The notes under the pieces are model-generated. The model had not been told where the DNA came from. It saw nothing but the letters and a program-made list of their open reading frames with translations, and made no database searches. Shown piece after piece: positions 18,126 through 25,755 of a DNA stretch of 41,528 nucleotides; position 1 is the first letter of the stretch, and the number at the start of each line of letters is the position of its first letter. The stretch spans positions 1 to 41,528 of the forward strand of contig JAIPGI010000010.1 in NCBI GenBank assembly GCA_021736215.1, read 5' to 3'. Both the position numbers and the translations under genes were made by a program. This DNA comes from Candidatus Altimarinota bacterium (GTDB lineage: Bacteria; Patescibacteriota; Gracilibacteria; UBA4473).

Positions 18126-19019
18126 ATGAATTTCATTGAATTTCTCTCTCCGCTCCTCCGAAAAAAATGGATGTTTCTCCTTCTTTTTGTGATTTTTAGT
18201 GCTGGACTTTTCGGGGCATCATTTTTACTTCCAGATGTTCAAAAAATTACAGTTTATTTTTCTATAAAACCTATGGCGAGTGCAGAAACTGCTGAACGGT
18301 ATTCACTTGATCCAGTCGAAGCCGCTTCCAAGATTGCCGAAGCCGTTGCTGGTTGGGAACAAAATCCTGCATTCAGACAAGATATTTTAGATGATGCCGG
18401 TGTATACATTCCTCATTTCAAGAACAAAATCACGGCTCGTCGACAAAATAGAGTCAATGTTTTTTGGACTTTGAAACTCTGGGGAGACGATGTTCAATAT
18501 GGAGAAAAAGTTACACAAAGCCTTATTAATGTTTTCGAAAAACACTTTGCTCAGTTTAATGACAAAAACTCCTTTCCCCTTGCGATGACTCCCGCACAAA
18601 CTTTTTCGGAAATGTCGCTCTTTCCATTGTCATGGATACTCGTGGCTTCTGTCTTTTTGGGATTTGTTTTTTCTTTTGGAAGCATTTATTTGTGGGAAGC
18701 TTTTTCCGATAGATTGTCTTTCGTAACACAAGTCATGGAACGACTCCCTGAATCTCCTATTTTGAGAATGAATAAACCTTTGGGAAAACACAATGCAACC
18801 GTATTGGAACAATTCGTATTGACGTTTGAATCTCCTCGATTGATTGCCACATTTGAAGGTGCTGGAGAATACTTTTCTCTTGCCCCCATGGACTCTATTG
18901 ATGAAGAAATTGATGTTCCTATTCTGTTGGTACGGTTGGGACACACTCGTATTCGTGATTTAGAAAACATGGCTTCTATTTTTGGGGAAGATATTGGTAT
19001 TGTGGTGTTTGAAAAATAA
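18126..19019 (+). CDS. Wzz-like two-span membrane protein
   Basis: A 297-residue protein with a short cytoplasmic start, a first membrane span (about residues 14-35, WMFLLLFVIFSAGLFGASFL) and a polar external domain (about 36-163). A second span follows (about 164-190, LSWILVASVFLGFVFSFGSI), then a ~105-residue C-terminal cytoplasmic domain. The two-span layout with a Pro before the second span resembles Wzz/chain-length-determinant proteins, but the C-terminal domain has no Walker motifs, so it is not a tyrosine autokinase. It sits 9 bases after purF and its stop overlaps the purM start (TAATG), so it is co-translated with purine genes for no obvious reason. Confidence 0.65.
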   Translation: MNFIEFLSPLLRKKWMFLLLFVIFSAGLFGASFLLPDVQKITVYFSIKPMASAETAERYSLDPVEAASKIAEAVAGWEQNPAFRQDILDDAGVYIPHFKNKITARRQNRVNVFWTLKLWGDDVQYGEKVTQSLINVFEKHFAQFNDKNSFPLAMTPAQTFSEMSLFPLSWILVASVFLGFVFSFGSIYLWEAFSDRLSFVTQVMERLPESPILRMNKPLGKHNATVLEQFVLTFESPRLIATFEGAGEYFSLAPMDSIDEEIDVPILLVRLGHTRIRDLENMASIFGEDIGIVVFEK

Positions 19020-20107
19020 TGAAGAAAATTACCTACGCCGAATCCGGAGTAAATATTTCACAAGGTGATGCCGCATCTCGTGAGGCTTATTCCAATGCCA
19101 AAAAAACATTTGCTTCGCGCAAAGGGATGATAGGAGAACCATTTGCACTGGATGGAGGGTTTTCTGGAGCTTTGGATATGGGAGATTATCTCCTTGTTCA
19201 AAACGATGACGGTGTCGGTACCAAAATGGAAATGGCAGAACGTCTCGGCAAATACGATACCATTGGCGAAGATTTAGTTGCTATGGTTGCTGATGATGCG
19301 ATTTGTGTTGGAGCAGAGTGTATTTCTATTACCAATACCGTTGATACTCCCAAAGTCGACAAAGATATGATTGCTTCTATGACAGAAGGACTCGCTCGAT
19401 GTTGTCGATCCCAAAAAATTGTTATTCCAGGAGGGGAAATTGCTGAACTCGGCAATGCTCTCAATAGGGTTGTTTGGAATGCAACAGCCGTAGGTATCGT
19501 TAAAAAGGAAAAATTTATCACTGGTCAAAATATTCGTGCTGGACATAAAATCATAGGGCTTCGCGGGCGCGTTATCCGATCCAATGGATCTAGTCTTGCT
19601 CGCAAAGTTTGTGAAACAGCATTTGGAAAAGATTGGCACAAAAAAGAATGGCGTAATGGTATTTCTTGGGGAGAAATTCTTCTCACCCCTTCCAAAGTAT
19701 TTCACAGAGTTGTTCTCGATACTATTTTGGGCGATTTTACAGGAAAGCGACAATTTCCAGTCCATGGCGTGGTTCACATCACAGGAGGAGGCGTACCAGG
19801 AAATGTTCCTCGCATTCTTCCCAAAGGTCTTGGTGCACAATTTACAGACCTTCACGAACCCCACCAAGCAATAAGGGATTTACAAAAACTCGGAAATATC
19901 GATGAAAAAGAATGTTATCGCACGTGGCATTGTGGTACAGCAATGATGTTAATCGTGGAAGAATCCGACGCTTGTAATATTTGCAACACATTAAATTCGG
20001 CAGATTCAGAAATAGATGCTAGAATAATCGGTGAAATAACTCATGAAGAGACTATCTCTCTGCTCTCCAAGTTCTCTGGAACAGAATTAAAGTTTTCCAT
20101 TGGGTAA
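19019..20107 (+). CDS. purM: Phosphoribosylformylglycinamidine cyclo-ligase (AIR synthetase)
   Basis: This 362-residue purine enzyme closes the imidazole ring of AIR using ATP. Features of the PurM family are ITYAESGVNISQGDAASREA at the start, LVQNDDGVGTKMEMAE near residue 60, DLVAMVADDAICVGAECI near 87, VIPGGEIAELGN near 138, and the C-terminal VVHITGGGVPGNVPRILPKG near 248. Length is slightly longer than the usual 340. Start and stop positions fit the 1-base overlap with the gene before it. Other pur genes are not in the window. Confidence 0.95.
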   Translation: MKKITYAESGVNISQGDAASREAYSNAKKTFASRKGMIGEPFALDGGFSGALDMGDYLLVQNDDGVGTKMEMAERLGKYDTIGEDLVAMVADDAICVGAECISITNTVDTPKVDKDMIASMTEGLARCCRSQKIVIPGGEIAELGNALNRVVWNATAVGIVKKEKFITGQNIRAGHKIIGLRGRVIRSNGSSLARKVCETAFGKDWHKKEWRNGISWGEILLTPSKVFHRVVLDTILGDFTGKRQFPVHGVVHITGGGVPGNVPRILPKGLGAQFTDLHEPHQAIRDLQKLGNIDEKECYRTWHCGTAMMLIVEESDACNICNTLNSADSEIDARIIGEITHEETISLLSKFSGTELKFSIG

Positions 20108-20134
20108 TTTCGCTATTTTTTAATCATTCGATTC

Positions 20135-20449
20135 ATGATCTTTCACTTTCAGACCGGTGACGTGACTTTTTTTGATGAAGATAAGGAGTATTTTCAAAAG
20201 CGATTATTCCCCCTCAAAAAGCTCCTCGGATGGGAGTCTGGAGATGACGATACCGTCGATGTACAGGTAAAAATAGCTAAAAATAAGCATCATACTGGAG
20301 ATAAATTTGAATCTTCGGTAACGATTCTTGCTCCTAATGGTGGAAAATTTCACGCCAATGTATCTGCTGATACAATTCGTAAATGCGTAGATATGGCGCA
20401 AGAAAAAATAAAAGTTCAAATAGCAAAATTTCATGGAAAAAAGAAGTAA
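20135..20449 (+). CDS. hpf: Ribosome hibernation promoting factor, short form
   Basis: A 104-residue RaiA/HPF-family protein that binds the small ribosomal subunit at the tRNA and mRNA sites and silences ribosomes under stress. The beta-alpha-beta-beta-beta-alpha layout is visible: FHFQTGDVTFFDEDKEYFQKRLFPLKKLL, then DVQVKIAKNKHHTG, KFESSVTILAPNGGKFHANV and the basic helix ADTIRKCVDMAQEKIKVQIAKFHGKKK. It lacks the C-terminal dimerisation domain of long HPF. Last gene before the terminator at 20508. Confidence 0.85.
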   Translation: MIFHFQTGDVTFFDEDKEYFQKRLFPLKKLLGWESGDDDTVDVQVKIAKNKHHTGDKFESSVTILAPNGGKFHANVSADTIRKCVDMAQEKIKVQIAKFHGKKK

Positions 20450-20464
20450 TATAATTACATAAAT

Positions 20465-20492
20465 CCCGGGTTTTAGAATTTTAGAACCCGGG
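20465..20492. repeat. CCCGGG palindrome, intergenic copy
   Basis: CCCGGG, 16 interior bases (TTTTAGAATTTTAGAA), CCCGGG; the arms extend outward with AAAT / ATTT and inward with TT / AA. It matches a copy inside carA (26597-26624) at 23 of 28 positions. It lies between hpf and its terminator. Confidence 0.8.
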
Positions 20493-20507
20493 ATTTATAC
20501 AAAGTAA

Positions 20508-20532
20508 GGGCTCCGAAAGGAGCCCTTTTTTT
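20508..20532 (+). terminator. Intrinsic terminator of the purF-hpf unit
   Basis: GGGCTCC (20508-20514), loop GAAA, GGAGCCC (20519-20525), then seven T (20526-20532). Strong rho-independent form. Confidence 0.93.
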
Positions 20533-20555
20533 GTATGGATGTCTGTTTGACAAGG

Positions 20556-21092
20556 TTAGGCCTCATTTTTCTTGGAAAAAGCCCAAGAAATGAAAATCGC
20601 AACAGCGGCAAAAAATCCAAAGAAAAGGGTTCCCCATGTGTCTGGTCCTGTTGGAACAAGTCCGCAATGGAGAGGAGCTTGTATCGTTTTCCCCTCCCAT
20701 GTAACAGAAATATTTTTCATATCTCCACAATTGGGTCTTATTCGAGCAAAAAAAGTAAAGGCGTATGTACAGGGAGCTTTTTGATTTATGGCAGGATAAG
20801 TCAAAACATTCCTATTTATTTCTCCGAGACCTGTGTCGATAATTTCCGCAGCTTTAAGTATATTTGTCACATCAACACTTGTAGAGAAATCGATCACATC
20901 TTCTCTTTGAGAGGTAAGCATGAGCTCGTACCGTAAAACATCTCCTGGTTGTGCACCCTGGATGACGGCATTTTTATTATCTTGAGAAATATTAACAACG
21001 CTGAGAGCAAAACTAGCCGAGGGTGGAACTTGTGCCGAAGCAGTTCCCCAAAGGAACAAAATTCCCAAAACCCACAAAATATTTTTTTTCAT
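20556..21092 (-). CDS. Secreted protein with beta-sandwich-like domain and C-terminal anchor
   Basis: A 178-residue protein with a signal peptide (about 1-20, KKNILWVLGILFLWGTASAQ) and a beta-rich external region (about 27-140). It contains VQPGD-like AQPGDVLRYELMLTSQRED near 47, resembling DUF11/cell-surface repeat domains. Three Cys residues at about 108, 117 and 138 allow disulfide formation. A transmembrane helix at about 150-170 (LFFGFFAAVAIFISWAF) is followed by a short Lys-rich tail. It is probably a surface protein exposed on the outside. It converges on the hpf unit and has no clear partner. Confidence 0.75.
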   Translation of the reverse strand: MKKNILWVLGILFLWGTASAQVPPSASFALSVVNISQDNKNAVIQGAQPGDVLRYELMLTSQREDVIDFSTSVDVTNILKAAEIIDTGLGEINRNVLTYPAINQKAPCTYAFTFFARIRPNCGDMKNISVTWEGKTIQAPLHCGLVPTGPDTWGTLFFGFFAAVAIFISWAFSKKNEA

Positions 21093-21225
21093 TCTTTGAA
21101 TACAAAAGTTGTCCTCATTGTTTCACATTTGCCTTTCTGGTCAAAGATTTTTCGTTGCGTGAACACAAAAATTGTTTTTAAAATACTATTTCATTGTTGC
21201 CATTGCAAGAATGAATGAAGTGAAG

Positions 21226-21257
21226 GCGAAGCAATCTCTGAGATTGCCGCGCTTCGC
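21226..21257. repeat. GCGAAGC / GCTTCGC palindrome downstream of recO
   Basis: An inner hairpin, GCAATCT-CTG-AGATTGC (21231-21247), and an outer pair GCGAAGC (21226-21232) with GCTTCGC (21251-21257), partly overlapping. CAATGACA follows. Part of the dispersed palindrome set; it lies at the 3' end of recO mRNA. Confidence 0.65.
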
Positions 21258-21275
21258 TCGCAATGACAATACATT

Positions 21276-21893
21276 TCAGTACTCCCCTTTTCCTTCTCGT
21301 TTTTCCAAAAACTCCTCGATTTCCCTGAGACTGGTGGCGGGAATGTGAGGAAGTTTTGCGAAAACTCCTGCGATATCACTCTGAGAGAGAAACTCAAGAA
21401 TTTTGACGGTGCTCTCTGATATTTTTTCTCGTTTGCAGAGTTCGCTATCGAGGTCTGGCAGGAGACCGAGCCATTGGATGATTTTGAGTCGGAGGTAGCA
21501 ATCACAGATCGGACAATCTCCATTTCGGGCTTCGTCCAAGAATTTGCAGATAAATTCAAAAAATCTCTGTGTGGGTTTGTCCTCGGAGGTGATATGGCGG
21601 AGGGTTTGGAGCCACTGGAATCCTTTTTGATTGAGTTCGAGGTTGGTATTGAACCCGTGGAACATTTTGATTGTCGTCACTCCTCGCAGGGACTTACTCC
21701 CCCGCCCCTGAAAGATAACGAGCTCCATCAATCTGAAGAAATCAATCTCTCGCGTGCGCTTGGCAGATCGTCCGAAGGCTTTGACCGATACGGTGATTTT
21801 GCCAAACTCAGGGGTAAAGAATTCCAACAACCCATCATCGTTTCCAAGGATAGTTTTGTGCAGCAGTATTCCAAGAGTTTTGATTTCTCCCAT
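21276..21893 (-). CDS. recO: DNA repair protein RecO
   Basis: A 205-residue RecO that helps load RecA onto single-stranded DNA in gap repair. The N-terminal OB-fold is visible: KTLGILLHKTILGNDDGLLEFFTPEFGKITVSVKAFGRSAKRTR. A helical middle follows, then a pair of closely spaced Cys (CPICDCYLRLKIIQWLGLLPDL) near residue 126, as in the zinc-finger site of many RecO proteins, although only part of the four-Cys set is present. It is shorter than the usual ~240. A TATAAT (21902-21907, minus strand) lies 8 bases upstream of the ATG, again with no Shine-Dalgarno sequence. No recR or recF is nearby. Confidence 0.85.
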   Translation of the reverse strand: MGEIKTLGILLHKTILGNDDGLLEFFTPEFGKITVSVKAFGRSAKRTREIDFFRLMELVIFQGRGSKSLRGVTTIKMFHGFNTNLELNQKGFQWLQTLRHITSEDKPTQRFFEFICKFLDEARNGDCPICDCYLRLKIIQWLGLLPDLDSELCKREKISESTVKILEFLSQSDIAGVFAKLPHIPATSLREIEEFLEKREGKGEY

Positions 21894-21907
21894 GTGAGTG
21901 CATTATA

Positions 21908-22435
21908 GCCCACTTTTTTCATTCCCGCGAAAACAGGAATCTATGAATTCTCGGATCAAGTCCGAGAACGACAATCTAGCTCTCGTCATTCTGGCTTGTC
22001 CAGAATCCTGTGCGTAAAAATCGATGTTATAAGCGTTAGCACTTATTTTTTGTTAGAGAGTTAAAATAAGAGATATTTCTTCGAAGGACTCCGGACAAGC
22101 CGGAGTGACGAATAGCTCGTCATGACAGCCCTTTTTTTCCGTCTTCCTGAAGGAGTCCGCCTAAAGCGGATGACTGAAGGATCTTCCTATTTTTTAAAGA
22201 ACTATTTCGAAGATTCTTCGTCCGCTTCAGCGGACTCAGAAAGACAATAAATAAGGGATTGCCCCCTCACCTTCAATTCCCCTCCCGCACATGGGGCGGG
22301 GAAGAAAGAGGATACGATTGCCACTCCCGCGTACGCGGGATCGCAATGACAATGAGATTGCTGCGGTCGTCCTCTTGTTTTTCGAGACCGGTTTCTTTTT
22401 CCTCAATACAAAAAAAGCTCGTCGACTATTCTTCC
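21908..22435. repeat. Cluster of dispersed palindromic repeats (repeat island)
   Basis: No gene is supported over about 530 bases. At least six short palindromes are present: CTCGGA-TCAAG-TCCGAG (near 21945); ATTCTGG-CTTGT-CCAGAAT (21988-22006); ACTCCGG-ACAAG-CCGGAGT (22088-22106, the same element inverted); GTCCGC / GCGGA near 22157; GTCCGC-TTCA-GCGGAC near 22220; and CCCGC-GTAC-GCGGG near 22326. Between them lie ordinary AT-rich bases. It sits between the recO start and the ftsX stop. Confidence 0.75.
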
Positions 22436-22438
22436 CCC

Positions 22439-23284
22439 TCACTCCCCAAATTTTCCTCTCAAATACTTCCTCACTGCAATCCATGCCCCAGCGACTCCTA
22501 CAAGCCCTGCAGAGAGGATTTCGAAGGAAAAGATGTCATTCCATAAATGGAGAAATATCTCGCCTCTAGGGAGCACCTCGATTTGCTTGAGCACAAAAGT
22601 AAAAAGTACAATCGCCAATAAACTCGAGACCATTCCCAGTAGTCCCCCTTCGACCAAAAATGGTCCTGCAATAAATTTGGGATCGGCTCCCACTAATCGC
22701 GCAATAAAAACTTCATCCTTGCGAGAGAAGAGCACAATCCTGAAGGTATTGAAAGCCAAAAGCACACCTCCCGCCAAAAACAAAAGTATCAACCAAAAAC
22801 TCGCCCGACTTACCCCCTCTCTGACATTGAGAAGCTTCCCAACAATATTGACGAAGTCCCGCTCCCCTGCACTGTCCCAGTCCCCTACAACACTGTCGTA
22901 ACGAGGTTTTTTCAAAATCTCAAATACTTCTTGTACCTGTTCTAGCTTTTTAAACTTGATGTGAAGTCTAGGAGGAACCTCCACGTCTTCCCTCGTTTCG
23001 GCTTCGAAAACCTGTGTCTGAACATCAAACATTCCGAGCTCATTTCGAAGTGCGTCAAACTCAAACGCATCAAAATCATCCTTGAGCACAACCGAAAAAT
23101 CAGCTCTTGATTCTAAATTGCGAATCGAATAATCAGCAAAAAACTGAATCGAAAAAACAAAATTCAATAAAAATAAAATCAACGCTCCCAATAAAATTGT
23201 CGTCCCTGATAAAAACTTATTTCTCCAGACCTGAATCGATCCTTCGCGAAAACTGCGTGAGAGCAGAGCCTTCCAATGTTTCAT
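22439..23284 (-). CDS. ftsX: Cell division protein FtsX
   Basis: A 281-residue FtsX-family membrane protein of the FtsEX complex, which links ATP hydrolysis in the cytoplasm to cell-wall hydrolase activation outside. The layout is diagnostic: a cytoplasmic N-terminus with RSFREGSIQVWRNKFLSGTTI, a first span at about 28-50, a large external loop at about 51-160, then three spans in the C-terminal FtsX domain (about 163-185, 205-235 and 252-272), with FRIVLFSRKDEVFIARLVGADP between them. No ftsE is adjacent, unusual because ftsE-ftsX are normally linked. Its promoter uses a -35 box inside a palindromic repeat. Confidence 0.92.
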   Translation of the reverse strand: MKHWKALLSRSFREGSIQVWRNKFLSGTTILLGALILFLLNFVFSIQFFADYSIRNLESRADFSVVLKDDFDAFEFDALRNELGMFDVQTQVFEAETREDVEVPPRLHIKFKKLEQVQEVFEILKKPRYDSVVGDWDSAGERDFVNIVGKLLNVREGVSRASFWLILLFLAGGVLLAFNTFRIVLFSRKDEVFIARLVGADPKFIAGPFLVEGGLLGMVSSLLAIVLFTFVLKQIEVLPRGEIFLHLWNDIFSFEILSAGLVGVAGAWIAVRKYLRGKFGE

Positions 23285-23298
23285 GTGTTTTTGAAGGG

Positions 23299-23327
23299 AT
23301 TATAAACTGGCCCTCCCTCTTTGGCAA
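23299..23327 (-). promoter_or_regulatory. ftsX promoter with -35 box inside a palindromic repeat
   Basis: On the minus strand TTGCCA (23322-23327), 17 bases, TATAAT (23299-23304), then 14 bases to the ATG. The TTGCCA is the centre of the 25-base palindrome at 23312-23336. The predicted leader is about 7 bases. Confidence 0.75.
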
Positions 23328-23385
23328 AGAGGGAGGTGGAGGGAAATTTTAAATCCCCCTTTCCTTCCCCCTTTTTCTAAGGGGG
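23312..23385. repeat. Pair of C/G-rich palindromes upstream of ftsX
   Basis: A 12-base arm, CCTCCCTCTTTG (23312-23323), with a one-base loop and its exact complement (23325-23336). Then CCCCCTT (23367-23373), with its complement AAGGGGG ending at 23385. Between them lie GGAGGG-AAATTTTAAAT-CCCCCT half-repeats. Same architecture as 1503-1595 and 28515-28576. Confidence 0.8.
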
Positions 23386-23392
23386 AGAATCA

Positions 23393-23788
23393 TTAAAACT
23401 TCGAGCTCTTGAAAATCTCTGGCTTGTACGCTTCTCCTTTGAGAATTTTCATTTGAGGAAATGCTTCTTGAAACTGACTCTCATCTATGTGCTGGTCATA
23501 CCCAAGAAAAAGCACATCAGGCGATTCTTCTTTCACCGTTTCGATAAAATTCCCGTCCTCTCTCCCGAGTCGGACGTGGGCTTGTGGATATTCCTGCGTG
23601 AGTTTAAAAAGCCGTTCTTCCTGCGTGTGAATAGGACGACGCCCTTTGATTCTTTCTACGGTTGCGTCACGAGCAATAATAATTGTTATCTCCTCTCCCA
23701 AATCACTCGCTTGTTTCAAAAAAAACTGATGTCCCGCGTGAAATTTATCAAATGTGCCCGCAACAAAAACTTTTTTGAAAGATTTCAT
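23393..23788 (-). CDS. Small cytidylyltransferase-family nucleotidyltransferase
   Basis: A 131-residue single-domain nucleotidyltransferase of the HxGH superfamily. Key motifs are VAGTFDKFHAGHQFFLKQA near residue 9 (GTFD and HxGH for nucleotide binding), IIARDATVERIKGRRPIH near 37, RLGREDG near 74, LGYDQ near 95 and the C-terminal KPEIFKSSKF, equivalent to the family's TSxIR-type loop. Relatives include glycerol-3-phosphate cytidylyltransferase, archaeal FAD synthetase RibL and phosphopantetheine adenylyltransferase; the substrate cannot be fixed from sequence. A TATAAT (23797-23802, minus strand) lies 8 bases upstream of the ATG. It lies upstream of ftsX on the same strand, separated by the repeat pair. 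Confidence 0.82.
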   Translation of the reverse strand: MKSFKKVFVAGTFDKFHAGHQFFLKQASDLGEEITIIIARDATVERIKGRRPIHTQEERLFKLTQEYPQAHVRLGREDGNFIETVKEESPDVLFLGYDQHIDESQFQEAFPQMKILKGEAYKPEIFKSSKF

Positions 23789-23825
23789 GTGCGGGAATTA
23801 TACCATAGCTTTTTTCCGTTTCGTC

Positions 23826-23845
23826 ATCCCCGTGCAGACGGGGAT
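23826..23845. repeat. GTCATCC-type palindrome upstream of the cytidylyltransferase gene
   Basis: ATCCCCG (23826-23832), six-base loop, CGGGGAT (23839-23845), flanked by GTC and CC exactly as in the CTTGT-loop palindromes. A diverged member of the same family. Confidence 0.65.
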
Positions 23846-23973
23846 CCAAAGCTTCTATAACACGATAGTTTGTAATAATGTTTTGTTTGTGCCTCTATCC
23901 AAGGGCGGAAACCGTAGATTTCAGCTTTCGCTAGGATGACAAAATATCGTAAAGAAATAACCAGAATTTCATT

Positions 23974-24001
23974 TTGCAGTTTTGCTTCTTTTTCCTATAC
24001 T
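23974..24001 (+). promoter_or_regulatory. gatC-gatA-carA-carB promoter
   Basis: TTGCAG (23974-23979), 16 bases, then TATACT (23996-24001). The gatC ATG at 24029 lies 28 bases downstream, which supports that start rather than an in-frame ATG at 23936. Confidence 0.7.
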
Positions 24002-24028
24002 GCACCAGAGCTACAAATTCCCACCCAG

Positions 24029-24313
24029 ATGATTACCAAAAAAGAAGTACAGCATATTGCGAAGCTGGCAAAACTTCATCTCACGGATGCAGAGGTTGAG
24101 AAGTTCACGGGGCAATTGGGAAGTATTTTGGATTTTTTTGCACAACTTCAAGAAGTCAAAACCGACCATACCGAGGAAACTTCTCAGGTAACAGGACTGG
24201 AGAATGTCACTCGGCTGGATCAGGTCAATGTATACACAGAAGAAGATAGCCTCTTGGATTGTTCTCCTCATAAAATTGAAAACCATTCTATAAAAGTACC
24301 AAAAATATTTTGA
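24029..24313 (+). CDS. gatC: Glutamyl-tRNA(Gln)/aspartyl-tRNA(Asn) amidotransferase subunit C
   Basis: A 94-residue subunit that wraps around GatA and GatB and stabilises the amidotransferase that turns Glu-tRNA(Gln) into Gln-tRNA(Gln). The family pattern is clear: KKEVQHIAKLAKLHLTDAEV at the start, LGSILDFFAQLQEV near residue 33, and the C-terminal LRxD-like segment (NVTRLDQVNVYTEEDSLLD...). Its TGA stop precedes the gatA ATG by 2 bases. First gene of a four-gene unit. A 31-codon upstream extension was not used because the promoter falls inside it. Confidence 0.92.
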   Translation: MITKKEVQHIAKLAKLHLTDAEVEKFTGQLGSILDFFAQLQEVKTDHTEETSQVTGLENVTRLDQVNVYTEEDSLLDCSPHKIENHSIKVPKIF

Positions 24314-24315
24314 AT

Positions 24316-25755
24316 ATGGATATCGTGAATAAAACTCTCGCTGAACTTTCTCACCTCTTCCGTGAGAAGAAACTCAGTTCTCGAGAAATCACCGATGCGT
24401 TTATTCATGAAATCGAAAAGCATGACAAGAAACTTAACTGTTTCGTAACCAAGACTTTTGATTTAGCGCGAGAGATGGCAGATGCCTCAGATTCCCGAAG
24501 AAAAAATAACAAACTCATCTCTCCCTTAGACGGGATGCCCATCACCCTCAAGGATGTGGTCTGTACCCATGGTATCCGTACTACCGCGAGTTCCAATATC
24601 CTAAAAGATTTCGTACCTCCCTACAATGCGACGGTTTGGAAAAAGCTTCAAGATGCAGGAGTTGTTTTACTCGGAAAAACCAATACAGATGAATTCACCA
24701 TGGGAGCTTCGACGGAAACTTCTGCCTTCGGGGTTACCCGCAATCCTCACGATCCCACGCGGGTTGCAGGAGGAAGTTCGGGAGGGTCCACGGCTGCTGT
24801 TGCCGCAAATTTCTGTGCAGGATCTATTGGAACCGATACTGGAGGATCTATTCGTCAGCCAGCACATTTCTGTGGCGTCACAGGACTCAAGGTAACTTAT
24901 GGACGAGTTTCTCGTTGGGGAACTATTCCTATGGCTTCCAGCCTCGACACCGTGGGGCCCATCGCCAAGACTGCCGAAGACTGCGCTATGATACTTCAGA
25001 CCATTGCCGGGAAAGACGAACTCGATGCGACAACTCCTGACCAGAAAGTTCCCAATTACCTCGATGAAATTAAAAGTAAAGTCTCAGGACTTCGTATTGG
25101 TATCCCCAAAGAATATTTCATTGATGGTATTGATGATGATGTGCGAGAAGTCGTCAATTCAGCTAAAGAAATTCTTCAAGGTCTCGGTGCAGAGATTGTA
25201 AATATTTCGCTTCCTCACACCAAGTATGCGGTGCCAACTTACTACATCATTGCTCCGTGTGAAATCTCTGCCAATATGGCTCGATTTGATGGAATTCGAT
25301 TTGGGTCAGGCAAACACGAAAAAACAATCGAAGAAATTTATACTCAAACCCGTGAATCAGGACTAGGAGACGAAGTCAAACGACGAATCTTGATTGGCAC
25401 TTATGCACTCAGTGCTGGATATTACGATGCGTTTTATCGTAAAGCCCAAAAAGTTCGCACGCTCATCAAACAAGATTTCGACAAAGCCTTTGAAAAAGTA
25501 GATGCCATTCTGACTCCTGTAGCGCCTACGCCTGCTTTCAAAATCGGAAAAAATACAACCGATCCACTCAGAATGTACTTAGAGGACATCTTTACCATTG
25601 CGGCTAGTTTGGCAGGAATTTGTGGAATATCTCTTCCTATGGGGAAATCAGAAGTCGGAGAACTTCCTATCGGCATACAGATTCTCGGACCTGCCTTTCA
25701 CGAAGGTCGGGTCTTGCGTATTGCTCACCAAATTCAGAAAACCATACAAACATGA
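24316..25755 (+). CDS. gatA: Glutamyl-tRNA(Gln)/aspartyl-tRNA(Asn) amidotransferase subunit A
   Basis: A 479-residue amidase-signature enzyme that releases ammonia from glutamine for the GatCAB complex. The Ser-cisSer-Lys triad region is visible: the Lys in PITLKDVVCTHG near residue 75, GGSSGGSTAAVAANFC near 150 and the nucleophile Ser in GTDTGGSIRQPAHFCG near 173. The C-terminus has GELPIGIQILGPAFHEGRVL, which fits the family. A TTG 6 bases upstream is in frame but the ATG is preferred. Its TGA overlaps the carA ATG (ATGA). The gatB partner is 12 kb away on the other strand. Confidence 0.97.
   Translation: MDIVNKTLAELSHLFREKKLSSREITDAFIHEIEKHDKKLNCFVTKTFDLAREMADASDSRRKNNKLISPLDGMPITLKDVVCTHGIRTTASSNILKDFVPPYNATVWKKLQDAGVVLLGKTNTDEFTMGASTETSAFGVTRNPHDPTRVAGGSSGGSTAAVAANFCAGSIGTDTGGSIRQPAHFCGVTGLKVTYGRVSRWGTIPMASSLDTVGPIAKTAEDCAMILQTIAGKDELDATTPDQKVPNYLDEIKSKVSGLRIGIPKEYFIDGIDDDVREVVNSAKEILQGLGAEIVNISLPHTKYAVPTYYIIAPCEISANMARFDGIRFGSGKHEKTIEEIYTQTRESGLGDEVKRRILIGTYALSAGYYDAFYRKAQKVRTLIKQDFDKAFEKVDAILTPVAPTPAFKIGKNTTDPLRMYLEDIFTIAASLAGICGISLPMGKSEVGELPIGIQILGPAFHEGRVLRIAHQIQKTIQT

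Noticed and set aside
23936-24028. 31-codon upstream extension of gatC
   Set aside because: The extension contains the -35 and -10 boxes and does not resemble GatC.
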